From contig JAJZFQ010000250.1 in the NCBI GenBank assembly GCA_021805275.1, positions 1 to 9,875 of the forward strand: 9,875 nt of DNA, written 5' to 3'. This document shows, piece after piece, positions 1-7,517 of this stretch. The position numbers and the translations under genes were made by a program. This stretch comes from Pseudomonadota bacterium. GTDB taxonomy: Bacteria > Pseudomonadota > Gammaproteobacteria > Steroidobacterales > Steroidobacteraceae. The notes under the pieces were generated by a model. That model was not told the origin of the DNA, made no database searches, and saw only the letters and a list, made by a program, of their open reading frames with translations. Numbering within the stretch: the stretch's first letter is position 1; each line of letters opens with the position of its first letter.

Positions 1-125
1 TGATTCTCACACCGCATCTGAAGCTCGAGACGCGGCTCGGCAATGGAACGGCGACGGCGCAGGGAACCACGCCTCAGAACGATCCGGGCAGTAGCATCGG
101 ACTGACCTACCAGGTGCGCTACTGA
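1..125 (+). CDS. C-terminal fragment of a β-strand-rich cell-envelope protein (possibly TamB/DUF490)
   Basis: The reading frame with codons starting at position 3 is open from the left edge to a TGA at 123-125. It gives 40 residues that begin ILTPHLKLETRLGNG and end SSIGLTYQVRY. Alternating polar and hydrophobic residues, and a terminal strand finishing with an aromatic residue, are typical of outer-membrane or envelope β-strand proteins. The pattern of 'LTPHLKLET-LG' followed by a loop and 'SSIGLTYQ-Y' resembles the end of TamB (DUF490), the inner-membrane-anchored partner of the TamA/BamA assembly machinery. A porin or another β-barrel C-terminus is also possible. The start and most of the gene lie outside the window, so the family is tentative. 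It converges on the β-mannosidase gene and is probably transcribed independently of it. Confidence 0.5.
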   Translation, partial: ILTPHLKLETRLGNGTATAQGTTPQNDPGSSIGLTYQVRY

Positions 126-145
126 CGGGTGCGGGCCGGGAAGTG

Positions 146-184
146 CCGCGGCGCTCGGCAGCTCGCGCGATCCGCGCGCCGCGG
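146..184. terminator. Inverted repeat in the convergent gap, possible bidirectional terminator
   Basis: Arms of 9 bp pair perfectly: CCGCGGCGC at 146-154 with GCGCCGCGG at 176-184. The loop is 21 nt. The repeat lies in the 77-bp gap between two convergent gene ends (stops at 125 and 203), where a shared terminator would be expected. No T-run follows on either strand, so a classical intrinsic terminator is not shown. In such GC-rich sequence a 9-bp GC repeat may also arise by chance. Confidence 0.3.
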
Positions 185-202
185 TCGGTCCTGCGAAGGG
201 GC

Positions 203-2779
203 TCAGGTCCTCACGCGCGCCATGTGCCAGAGTTCAAGATCGCGCTTCAGCGCGGCCACGTCCGTCTGACCCGTCGGGGTGAAGTACACGGTCCTCGACG
301 TCCCCGGCAGCAGCTCGAAGTAGTTGTCGCTGAAGCGTCCGTCGAGCGCGTTCGTCTCGAGGCAGAGCGTCTTGACCAGGACCGGGCATCGCACGGTGAG
401 CGCGAGGCAGGCCGGCTGCGCCGCGACACTGATCTGCACGGCTGCGGCGGGCAGCGCGAGGTCCTTGACGGGGCGGAAGTAGAGGACCTGTTCGGCGCAT
501 GTCGCGCCCTGGCACTGCACGGTGCACTGCAGCAGAACCGCATCAGCGGCGTATCCGGCGAGCCAGGTGCTCGCCGGATACGCGCCGATCGGGGTACTGC
601 TGTTGGCCGCGAGGTGCACCGGCTGCGTGTGTGTGCGCAGCGCGGTGCCGCGAAAGTCGATCAGCCGCAGCGTGAGCGTTCCCTCCACGGCCGCGAGCGT
701 GTCGTTCACCCCGTGCACCAAGATTCGGTCATCTTCGAGCCATGCGCTGAGCAGCACCGGCGCGAATGCCCGGCGTGCGAAGTACTGCAGCGCCTTCCAG
801 CGGCCGTAGACATCGATGCTGCTCCAGGACGCCGCCGGCCAGCAATCGTTGATCTGCCAGTACAGCGAGCCCATGCAATACGGCCTGCGCACCCGGTGAG
901 CTTCCATCGCCGTGCGGACGCCCTCGGCCTGCAGGACCTGACTCACGTAGAGAAAAGCCGGGAAGGACTGCGGCTGCGGATAGTCCCGGGCCATGTATTC
1001 GAGGATCGTCTCGTTGCCGATGGCCGAGCGCTGATGGGCCTGCATGACCTCGGAGAGCACCGCGCGGTCTTGTGGCTCGGTGAAGGCGCGCACCGTACGC
1101 AAGGCGGGAAATGACTGAAAGCCGTATTCGCTCATGAATCGGCCGATCGCGGTGCGGTAGGTCGAAAACGGCAGTTTGCCCCACCACACCCCCCAATAAT
1201 GGATGTCGCCCGACTGGCGCGCTGCGCTCAGGTCGGCATGCGTGAGCGCCTCGGCGCCGTCCCACGCGGCCAGCGGCGAGGACGGCCAGTAGAAGCGGCC
1301 CGGATCGTGCTCGGCGATGACCCGGGGGAGAAGGTCATGGAAGATCGCGCGGTAGGCCTGCCACAGCGTCTCGCGCTGCTCGGCCGAGTAGCGCTCCTTC
1401 CAGCCCCAGCCGGCGCCCGGCACGTCGTGCCGCCAGGCGACGTCGATCTCATTGTTGCCCGCCCAGAGCGCGAGGCAGGGGTGGTTGCGCAGCCGCTTGA
1501 CGTTGTCGATCGCCTCGGCACGCACGTTCCGAAGGAATGCCTCATCGCCTGGGTACATGGCGCAGGCGAACATGAAGTCCTGCCAGACGAGTATGCCGTG
1601 TGCATCGCAGAGGTCGTAGAAATCGTCCTCCTCGTAAATCCCGCCACCCCAGATGCGCAACATGTTCATGTGGGCCGCCGCGGCCGATTGCACGATGTGC
1701 GCGCGAGTGGTGTGCGAGACGCGTGAGGGAAAGCTGTCGCAAGGGATGTAGTTGGCGCCCTTGATGAACACCGGCACGCCGTTGAGCTCGACCTGAAAGC
1801 CCGTGCCCTCGGCATCCGGCGGCTGCAGGATGCGGATGCGGCGCAGGCCGGTTTTCACGCCGCGACGGTCTTGCCACGGCCCGAACCTGACCGCGGCGGT
1901 GAATTCGTACACGAACGGCTCGCCGAGGCCGTTGCTCCACCACAGACGCGGATGGCGGATGCGGCAGCGCACCGTGCAGCGCTGCTCTCCGGCGCGCAGC
2001 GCGACGCGGGAGCGCGCGCCGACGTGCGCATCCGTCGGACTCGTGAGCGTCAGTTCAGCCTCGCCGGCGGCGCTCGCCACGATCTGAAGCTCGATGGCGA
2101 GCGTCGCCTCGTCGTCATTGAGACTGTCCACCGCCACGCGCAGCGCCTCGATCCGCAGGCCGCTCCAGGCGTGCACGCGCACCGGCCGCCAGATGCCGCT
2201 CGTGACCAGACGCGGACCCCAGTCCCAGCCGTAGTGATAGGGGGCCTTGCGCGTCAACATGCTGATCTTGCGCTCACCGAGCCCGCCGACCTCGCTCCAG
2301 TCGACGACCGCCGGGGGGTTGAAGCCGAGAGCCGCGAGGCGCGCAAGACCGGCCTGCACCGGTGATTTGAGCAGCACCCGCAGTGCGTTGCCGCCGCTGC
2401 GCACATGTGCCTTGAGCGGGACCCGCCAACGGCGGAACATGTTGTCCGCGGCGAGCAGTGGGACGCCGTTCAGCGAGACCTCGGCGTAGGTATCGAGCCC
2501 GTCGAACACCAGATCGATGTGCTCATGGGCGAGCACGGACGCATCGAGCTGCACCTCGGTGCAGTATTCCCAGTCGAGCTTGTCGACCCACTGAACCTCC
2601 CGCTCATTCGTGCGCCAGAAGGGATCGGGAATGCGCCCGGCGGCGAGCAGGTCGGTGTGCACCGTGCCGGGAACCGCGGCCGGCAGCCAGTGCGACTCGG
2701 TGGCCGCACGCATGCGCCACGGTCCTCGCAACTCGAACTCGAGCGGGTCGCTGGCGGTGGCTGCAGCCTCTGCGTTCAT
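203..2779 (-). CDS. GH2 β-mannosidase
   Basis: This is an exo-β-mannosidase (EC 3.2.1.25 type) of glycoside hydrolase family 2, removing terminal non-reducing β-mannose. From the ATG at 2779 it is 858 residues, the usual length for the family. An N-terminal β-sandwich contains VPGTVHTDLLAAG (about 36-48) and GWDWGP (184-189), whose Asp is a known substrate contact in bacterial β-mannosidases. The (β/α)8 barrel contains RIWGGGIYE (375-383), the acid/base Glu444 in WAGNNEID and the nucleophile Glu551 in FMSEYGFQSFP. A SLYWQINDCWP segment (638-648) and a C-terminal SDNYFELLPG (817-826) follow, as in family members. I see no signal peptide or lipobox, so a cytoplasmic enzyme is implied. The frame extends upstream to a TTG at 2791, but the ATG is preferred; neither has a good Shine-Dalgarno. 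It is the last gene of the minus-strand block, 51 bp after the SMP-30 gene. Family certain; the exact glycan is unknown. Confidence 0.93.
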   Translation of the reverse strand: MNAEAAATASDPLEFELRGPWRMRAATESHWLPAAVPGTVHTDLLAAGRIPDPFWRTNEREVQWVDKLDWEYCTEVQLDASVLAHEHIDLVFDGLDTYAEVSLNGVPLLAADNMFRRWRVPLKAHVRSGGNALRVLLKSPVQAGLARLAALGFNPPAVVDWSEVGGLGERKISMLTRKAPYHYGWDWGPRLVTSGIWRPVRVHAWSGLRIEALRVAVDSLNDDEATLAIELQIVASAAGEAELTLTSPTDAHVGARSRVALRAGEQRCTVRCRIRHPRLWWSNGLGEPFVYEFTAAVRFGPWQDRRGVKTGLRRIRILQPPDAEGTGFQVELNGVPVFIKGANYIPCDSFPSRVSHTTRAHIVQSAAAAHMNMLRIWGGGIYEEDDFYDLCDAHGILVWQDFMFACAMYPGDEAFLRNVRAEAIDNVKRLRNHPCLALWAGNNEIDVAWRHDVPGAGWGWKERYSAEQRETLWQAYRAIFHDLLPRVIAEHDPGRFYWPSSPLAAWDGAEALTHADLSAARQSGDIHYWGVWWGKLPFSTYRTAIGRFMSEYGFQSFPALRTVRAFTEPQDRAVLSEVMQAHQRSAIGNETILEYMARDYPQPQSFPAFLYVSQVLQAEGVRTAMEAHRVRRPYCMGSLYWQINDCWPAASWSSIDVYGRWKALQYFARRAFAPVLLSAWLEDDRILVHGVNDTLAAVEGTLTLRLIDFRGTALRTHTQPVHLAANSSTPIGAYPASTWLAGYAADAVLLQCTVQCQGATCAEQVLYFRPVKDLALPAAAVQISVAAQPACLALTVRCPVLVKTLCLETNALDGRFSDNYFELLPGTSRTVYFTPTGQTDVAALKRDLELWHMARVRT

Positions 2780-2830
2780 GCGGTGTGGCAAGGGTGTGGC
2801 ATGGAGGGAGCGCGCTCGCTCGCCGGCCGC

Positions 2831-3778
2831 TCAGGAGAGCGCCGGCGGCACAGAGAAGGTCGCCAGGTGATCCAGGCCCACCGAGCCGACGAACGCGGTA
2901 CGCCCATCCGGACCGCCGAACGCAAGGCTGGTCGGCAGGCGCAGCGGGCCGTCGACCTGTGCGCACGCCACCAGATGTTCGAGCGTTCCGCTGCGCATCT
3001 CGACGGCGCGGGCGATCGCCTCCACGGCCGCCGCGTTCGCATCGCGGTAGACCGTGTGCACCGCCCCGTCCCGATCGATGACGAGGATGGCATTGCTGCT
3101 GATGATCGTGACCCAGAGGTTACCCTGCGCATCGAACGTGATGCCGTCCGGGAGAGCGCCGCGGCCGAGTGTTTCCGGACCCACGCGCTCCTTCGGGCCG
3201 AGCGACCCATTCGGCCGGATCTCGAAGCGGCTGATGCGCCCGCCCAGCGTCTCGACGGCGTAGAGGTGTCGGCCGTCAGGGGAGACCTTCACCTCGTTGG
3301 TGAGGTCGAGCCCGTCGGCCACGATTTCTGCAGAGCCCTGCGGCTCGACCCGCACGATGTAGCCGTCGCGGATCGGTGCGGCAAAGGCAGCGAGCCACGG
3401 CAGGTGGCGCGTCATCACCGACAGCCAGATGCGCTGCGCCCCATCGGCACAGGCGTAGTTGACCGTCCCGAGTGCAACTCCATCGAGGCTCGACAGCAGC
3501 GTGCGCGTCTGGCCGTCCGGACCGATGGCATACAGCCGCCCGTCGGCGAGGCCGGCGACCACGAACGTGCCGTCGGGCCTGCGGCTGAAGCCGTTCGGCT
3601 CGGCAATGCCGCTGCCGAGCCGCTGCGGCGCGAGGTCCGGGTGCACGCGGCAGACTCCACCGCGCGCATCGCTCGCCCACACCCCGTCGGCGTCCACCCA
3701 CACGCACTCCGGTCGGTGCAGCCCGCGCCCAAAGGTCGCGAACGATCCGGCACTTAAGGTGAATTCCGCGAGCCTCAC
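2831..3778 (-). CDS. SMP-30/gluconolactonase/LRE family protein
   Basis: The 315-residue product is a six-bladed β-propeller of the SMP-30/gluconolactonase family. Members are divalent-metal hydrolases that open sugar lactones (gluconolactonase, luciferin-regenerating and related enzymes). The expected metal ligands are present: Glu24 in HRPECVWVD, Asn161 in LTNEVKVSPDGRHLY and Asp211 in LPDGITFDAQGNLWV. Asn107 (TVNYACADG) matches the substrate-site Asn. The repeated D-G-x-L/I-W/Y blade pattern runs through the whole chain. No signal peptide is seen. The start is a GTG whose bases overlap the stop of the upstream symporter gene (GTGA), which suggests translational coupling and fixes the start. 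Beside a sugar symporter and a β-mannosidase, a sugar-lactonase role, for example on an aldonolactone from an oxidised sugar, is the natural inference. The family also contains esterases and proteins of other function, so the substrate cannot be given. Confidence 0.85.
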   Translation of the reverse strand: MRLAEFTLSAGSFATFGRGLHRPECVWVDADGVWASDARGGVCRVHPDLAPQRLGSGIAEPNGFSRRPDGTFVVAGLADGRLYAIGPDGQTRTLLSSLDGVALGTVNYACADGAQRIWLSVMTRHLPWLAAFAAPIRDGYIVRVEPQGSAEIVADGLDLTNEVKVSPDGRHLYAVETLGGRISRFEIRPNGSLGPKERVGPETLGRGALPDGITFDAQGNLWVTIISSNAILVIDRDGAVHTVYRDANAAAVEAIARAVEMRSGTLEHLVACAQVDGPLRLPTSLAFGGPDGRTAFVGSVGLDHLATFSVPPALS

Positions 3779-5262
3779 TGGCGCCGCTCGGCGAGGGCTT
3801 TCTGGATGGCCTGGTATTTTTCGTTGTTCAGTTTGTAGCCGAAGAGTGCGAGCGCGGAAAATACCGTGAACGCGGCCGGCAGAGGGCCGGCAACCCAGCC
3901 GAGACCGTTGATGACTGCGAGCGGCAGATGCGGATGCAGGCCGCGGCTGGCGATGTCCCGCGGAAAATGAATGGCATCGAGCGCCACACCGCCGATCAGC
4001 GAGCCGAGGCCCGTCGCGGATTTCACCGACAGCGTCAGTCCCGAGAGAAAGGTCGCCTCGCGCCGCGCGCCGAACAGGTATTCGTGCTGATCGGCGGCGT
4101 CGGCCATCATGGACTGAAAGCCGATCCCGGAGAACACCAGGCCGATGCCGATGACCGCGGAGTTCAGGATCAGCAGCGTGCGCAGGTCACTGAGGTTGGT
4201 CGGCAGCACGCCCGCGATGCGCAGCACCGGCGGATAGAACTGACAGACGCAAAACAGCAGCAGCCCGCCGATGCCGAGCGTGCGCTTCTCGATCCGCGTG
4301 CTCAGGGCACGCGCGATCGGCAGGCCGAGGAGCGGGGAGAGCACCAGGACGAGCAGCACCTCCTGGTTGATCGAGGCGGGCAGGTCCCAGAAGTAGCTGT
4401 TCGCATCGATGGCCAACGTCGCCGCCACGCCTTGCGCGACGAAGAAGATCAGGGCCGTGATGAACAGTGCGACGAACGAGCCGTTGTGGAAGACCTCGCG
4501 CACCTCGCGGGTGAGCTGCTTCAGTGCCGGCCCGGTGCGCGGGTGCGCGCGGTGCAGGCGGGGGATTTGCCGCATCGTGCCGACGGACATGACCAGGCCC
4601 GCAGCGAGCATCAGCCCGCCGCAGATCCAGCCGAAGGGTGCGTAATGCGCGCGCTCGAGCAGCGCATGCGCGTGTGCGCTGAAGCCGCCGAGTGCGATGC
4701 CGAGACAGGCGAATGCCGCGATCGAGCCGAAGATCATCCGAAATGCGACGATGCTCGAGCGCTCGAGATAGTCATCGGAGATTTCCGCGCCGATGGCGAG
4801 GTAGGGCAGATCGTACAGCGAGATGCTGATGCGCAGCACCAGCATCAGGGCGGTGACGTAGAAGAACAGACCCGTCGGGCCGAGCGAGGCCGGCAGCGAA
4901 AATAGCAGTGCGAAGCTGATCGCGAGCGGCAGGAGACTCGCGAACAGGTACGGGTGCCGCCGCCCGATGCGCGATTGGGTGTTGTCCGAGAGCAGTCCGA
5001 TCAGCGGGTCGGCGCAGGAGTCGATCAGCAGCGCGACGAAGGTGGTCATGCCGGCGAGAGTTCCGGACATCCCGCAAATCGCGGTCAGGTAGAAGAACGC
5101 GACGTACGTCAGGCCCGTATTGGCGATGCCGTCGACCAGGCTGCCGGCGCCGTAGAGGGATTTGACCGTGATCGACAGCTTGCCCTGGCGGGCGATCGCC
5201 GCGGCGCGCTCGTTCACAGGCGCCGCGCGCGGCGCGGGGAGAGATTCTTCGAGGCTTGGCAT
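3775..5262 (-). CDS. GPH-family (MelB-like, MFS_2) sugar:cation symporter
   Basis: The 495-residue, strongly hydrophobic protein has about twelve membrane segments and belongs to the glycoside-pentoside-hexuronide:cation symporter family, which includes melibiose carrier MelB. Hallmarks are LVDGIANTG in helix I (Asp44 region), the cytoplasmic loop ADPLIGLLSDNTQSRIGRR (84-102), PYLAIGAEISDDYLERSS (153-170) and the second-half signature MMADAADQHEYLFGARREA (385-403). GPH members move glycosides or small oligosaccharides into the cytoplasm with H+ or Na+. The start is the ATG at 5262 (MPSLEES). The frame stays open to about 5505, but that extension overlaps the thiolase gene, has no membrane character and reads as low-complexity translation. 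The likely cargo is a mannoside, inferred from the adjacent β-mannosidase. Its TGA overlaps the GTG of the SMP-30 gene by 4 bp. It begins 151 bp after the thiolase stop, with only a weak AGGG upstream as possible ribosome binding site. Family strong, substrate inferred. Confidence 0.9.
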   Translation of the reverse strand: MPSLEESLPAPRAAPVNERAAAIARQGKLSITVKSLYGAGSLVDGIANTGLTYVAFFYLTAICGMSGTLAGMTTFVALLIDSCADPLIGLLSDNTQSRIGRRHPYLFASLLPLAISFALLFSLPASLGPTGLFFYVTALMLVLRISISLYDLPYLAIGAEISDDYLERSSIVAFRMIFGSIAAFACLGIALGGFSAHAHALLERAHYAPFGWICGGLMLAAGLVMSVGTMRQIPRLHRAHPRTGPALKQLTREVREVFHNGSFVALFITALIFFVAQGVAATLAIDANSYFWDLPASINQEVLLVLVLSPLLGLPIARALSTRIEKRTLGIGGLLLFCVCQFYPPVLRIAGVLPTNLSDLRTLLILNSAVIGIGLVFSGIGFQSMMADAADQHEYLFGARREATFLSGLTLSVKSATGLGSLIGGVALDAIHFPRDIASRGLHPHLPLAVINGLGWVAGPLPAAFTVFSALALFGYKLNNEKYQAIQKALAERRQ

Positions 5263-5413
5263 GGTGATGGATACCCTGATGGTTCGGTGCGCCGCAGGCA
5301 ACAGGCCCTGATGCAGGACCGTCGGCTTGGTACGGGTTCGTGGATCGGGCGGGAGGGCATGAGTGAGGAGGTGCGAAGCGTGGTCCGGGCGTGCAGCAGG
5401 GCAGGCGCGTACG
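5263..5413 (-). other. 151-bp gap between thiolase and symporter genes
   Basis: This gap splits the minus-strand block into an SDR-thiolase pair and a symporter/SMP-30/mannosidase group. I find no convincing -35/-10 pair and no hairpin with a T-run. The octamer CCCTGATG occurs twice, at 5274-5281 and 5306-5313, a spacing of 32 bp, just upstream of the symporter start. This could be a binding site pair or chance. Whether the two groups share one transcript is therefore open. Confidence 0.35.
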
Positions 5414-6598
5414 TCACAGCCGCTCGAAAATCGCGGCGATCCCCTGGCCGCCGCCGATGCACATCGTGACCAGTCCGTAGCGCCCGCCGCTGCGGGACAG
5501 TTCATGCAGGAGCTTCGTCACGAGGATCGCGCCGGTCGCGCCGATCGGGTGGCCGAGTGCGATCGCCCCGCCGTTGGGATTGGTCTTGCGGGCATCGAAG
5601 CCGAGTTCCGTGGCCACGGCGCAGGCCTGGGCGGCGAAGGCCTCGTTCGATTCGATCACATCGAGTGCCTCGAGGCGGATTCCGGCGCGCTTCAGCGCCA
5701 GGGCGCTCGCCGGGATGGGACCGATGCCCATCTGCGCCGGCTCGACACCGGCGTGCGCATAGGCCACGAGTCGTGCCATGGGGGTGAGGGTGTGGCGGCG
5801 CAGCGCCTCGGGACCGACGAGCACCACGGCGGCCGCGCCATCGTTGATACCCGAGGCATTGCCGGCCGTGACCGTTCCGTCCGGGGTGCGGAAGATCGGT
5901 CGCAGCTTCGCGAGCTCCGCGCCGCTCAGGTGCGGGCGGACGTGTTCATCGACCGTGAACTCACTGGTGCCGTGCCGGGTAGTCAGTGGCACGGGAACGA
6001 TCTGACTGTGGAATCGGCCGAGGGCGATGGCCTGTGCGGCGCGCTGGTGGCTCTCGAGCGCCAACGCATCCTGCCGCTCGCGGGTGATGCCGAAGCGGGC
6101 GGCGACATTTTCCGCCGTGACGCCCATCAGGACCTTCTCGAACGGATCGGTGAGGGCGCCATTGAGGCCGTCGACGAGCGCCGCATCCCCGAGACGCATC
6201 CCCCAGCGCATCGCGGGCGCGAGGAATGGCGCTCGGCTCATCACCTCCGCGCCGCCGGCGATGGCCGCCTCGCAGTCGCCCAGAGCGATCGCCTGGGCCG
6301 CCGATACGATCGCCTGCAGACCCGAGCCGCACAGCCGGTTGACGGTGAGGGCGGGAACTTCGACCGGCAAGCCGCCGCCGAGCGCCGCAAGACGCGCCAG
6401 GTAGGCATCGCGCGGCGCCGTGGGAATGACCTGCCCGAATACGACGTGCCCGATCGAGGCGGCCGGGAGCGTGCTGCGCCGCAGCGCCTCGCGGGCCACC
6501 CGGGCCGCCAGATCCCCCGGCTCGCTGTGTCGCAGGGCACCGCCGAATGACCCGATCGCGGTGCGCACCGCCGCAACGACGAACACGTCCATGGTCAT
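5414..6598 (-). CDS. Thiolase, acetyl-CoA acetyltransferase type
   Basis: This 394-residue thiolase catalyses CoA-dependent cleavage of a 3-ketoacyl-CoA, or the reverse condensation of two acyl-CoAs (EC 2.3.1.9 or 2.3.1.16 type). The complete active site is visible: nucleophilic Cys90 in VNRLCGSGLQAI, the NEAF box at 318-321, His350 in GGAIALGHPIGATGA and Cys380 in VTMCIGGGQG. The length is normal for the family. The ATG at 6598 overlaps the stop of the SDR gene (TGATG), so translation is probably coupled. A second in-frame ATG at 6592 (MDVFVVAAVRT) has a G-rich stretch about 8 nt upstream and could be the true start. The open frame continues upstream to 7108, but that part is antisense-type translation inside the SDR gene. 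The biosynthetic or degradative direction and the chain length cannot be told from sequence; pairing with a hydroxyacyl-CoA-type SDR favours β-oxidation-like use. No signal peptide, so cytoplasmic. Confidence 0.92.
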   Translation of the reverse strand: MTMDVFVVAAVRTAIGSFGGALRHSEPGDLAARVAREALRRSTLPAASIGHVVFGQVIPTAPRDAYLARLAALGGGLPVEVPALTVNRLCGSGLQAIVSAAQAIALGDCEAAIAGGAEVMSRAPFLAPAMRWGMRLGDAALVDGLNGALTDPFEKVLMGVTAENVAARFGITRERQDALALESHQRAAQAIALGRFHSQIVPVPLTTRHGTSEFTVDEHVRPHLSGAELAKLRPIFRTPDGTVTAGNASGINDGAAAVVLVGPEALRRHTLTPMARLVAYAHAGVEPAQMGIGPIPASALALKRAGIRLEALDVIESNEAFAAQACAVATELGFDARKTNPNGGAIALGHPIGATGAILVTKLLHELSRSGGRYGLVTMCIGGGQGIAAIFERL

Positions 6599-7485
6599 CA
6601 CCCCCGATCCGCCGAGGCCCGCGCCTGTTCGACCTCGAACCGGTACTGCTCGAAGCCGGTGGCCGGCACGCGCTCCTCGGCGCGTGCGCAAACGGTGTCC
6701 CATTGGCGCAGAAGCGCCTCGGCCGACAGCTGCGCATCGGGCAGGTGAACCCCGTGCGTCATGGTCACGTGAGCACACTTGAAGCTGCCGGCGCCAGCCA
6801 GCACGATGCACTTGCTCGGCGCGGCCTCGCTCGCCAGTGCGACGACGGCCGGGCTGACCCGCTCGGGGGTCAGGGCCGCCAAATCTTCCTCGGACCACAG
6901 TCCGGCCGTCATCGCGGTCGCGGCGCTCGGGGCCATGCAATTGACGCGGATGCCATCGCGCGCACCTTCCAATGCCAGCGTCTGCATCAGCCCGACGAGC
7001 GCCATCTTGGCCGCTGAGTAGGCCGCCTGACCGAAGTTGCCGTACAGACCCGAGGAAGACGTGGTGAAGATGATGCGGCCGTAACCGCGTGCCTTCATGT
7101 GCGGCCACACGGCTTGAGCGCAGTGCACCGAGCCCATCACGTGCACGTCGAGCACCAAGCGGAAGTCCGCCAGCTCCTGCTTCGCGAACGTCCGGTCACG
7201 CAGAATTCCGGCGTTGTTGACCAGAATATCGACTCGGCCCCAGCGCTCGAGCGTCGCGGCCACCATCGCCTCGACCGAGCTCGGTTGCTGAACATCGGCG
7301 GCGCTGGCGAGCGCCTCCCCGCCGAGCTGCACGATGTCGTTACAAACCTGCGCGGCACTCGCCGGATCAAGATCATTGACCACGACGCGTGCGCCGCTGC
7401 GGGCGAGGGCGAGGGCGTGCGCGCGGCCGAGGCCGCGGCCGGCGCCGGTGACAATGGCAACGCGTTCGGCAAGTAATCTGCTCAT
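6598..7485 (-). CDS. SDR oxidoreductase, (3R)-hydroxyacyl-CoA dehydrogenase type (MFE-2 N-domain-like)
   Basis: The 295-residue product is a classical short-chain dehydrogenase with a C-terminal tail. The NAD(P)-binding motif TGAGRGLG is at 13-20. Asp38 in VVVNDLD favours NAD+ over NADP+. NNAG is at 90-93, and the triad is Ser143, Tyr156 and Lys160 in TTSSSGLYGNFGQAAYSAAK. The stretch from NNAGILRDRTF through YGNFGQAAYSAAK closely resembles the (3R)-hydroxyacyl-CoA dehydrogenase domain of peroxisomal multifunctional enzyme type 2, and shares its His (115) where many SDRs have a catalytic Asn. The likely reaction is oxidation of a 3-hydroxyacyl-CoA to 3-ketoacyl-CoA, which the adjacent thiolase would then cleave. 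Start: the ATG at 7485 has a good Shine-Dalgarno (AGAGGAAG, AGGA 5 nt upstream). The frame is open to 7554, but that extension lacks a ribosome binding site and contains the 7518-7540 hairpin. It is the first gene of the minus-strand block. A related substrate, such as a steroid or other alcohol, cannot be excluded. Confidence 0.9.
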   Translation of the reverse strand: MSRLLAERVAIVTGAGRGLGRAHALALARSGARVVVNDLDPASAAQVCNDIVQLGGEALASAADVQQPSSVEAMVAATLERWGRVDILVNNAGILRDRTFAKQELADFRLVLDVHVMGSVHCAQAVWPHMKARGYGRIIFTTSSSGLYGNFGQAAYSAAKMALVGLMQTLALEGARDGIRVNCMAPSAATAMTAGLWSEEDLAALTPERVSPAVVALASEAAPSKCIVLAGAGSFKCAHVTMTHGVHLPDAQLSAEALLRQWDTVCARAEERVPATGFEQYRFEVEQARASADRG

Positions 7486-7488
7486 AGG

Positions 7489-7496
7489 CTTCCTCT
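7489..7496 (-). promoter_or_regulatory. Shine-Dalgarno of the SDR gene
   Basis: On the minus strand AGAGGAAG is followed by 4 nt and then the ATG at 7485, so the AGGA core is 5 nt from the start. This is the best ribosome binding site in the window. It decides the SDR start in favour of MSRLLAERVAIVTG over the longer open frame. Confidence 0.75.
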
Positions 7497-7517
7497 GCTG
7501 GCGGATCGGCCGCTCCA

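Noticed and set aside
143..1114. A 323-codon open frame on the plus strand, antisense to the β-mannosidase gene
   Set aside because: It is arginine-, alanine- and histidine-rich with no recognisable domain, and it lies opposite a clear GH2 gene. Long antisense frames are expected in GC-rich coding DNA.
2405..3757. A 450-codon plus-strand open frame opposite the SMP-30 and β-mannosidase genes
   Set aside because: It spans two confirmed genes on the other strand, has the composition of a codon-position shadow and has no domain signature.
3928..4905. A 325-codon plus-strand open frame antisense to the symporter
   Set aside because: It is the complement of conserved membrane-segment codons and is rich in Arg, Glu and Gln with no recognisable fold.
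5263..5505. N-terminal extension of the symporter frame upstream of the ATG at 5262
   Set aside because: It overlaps the thiolase 3' end, has no membrane or domain character, and the family consensus begins after the MPSLEES start.
6599..7108. N-terminal extension of the thiolase frame into the SDR gene
   Set aside because: The SDR is intact in another frame there, and the thiolase domain begins exactly at MTMDVFVVAAVRT, next to the TGATG junction.
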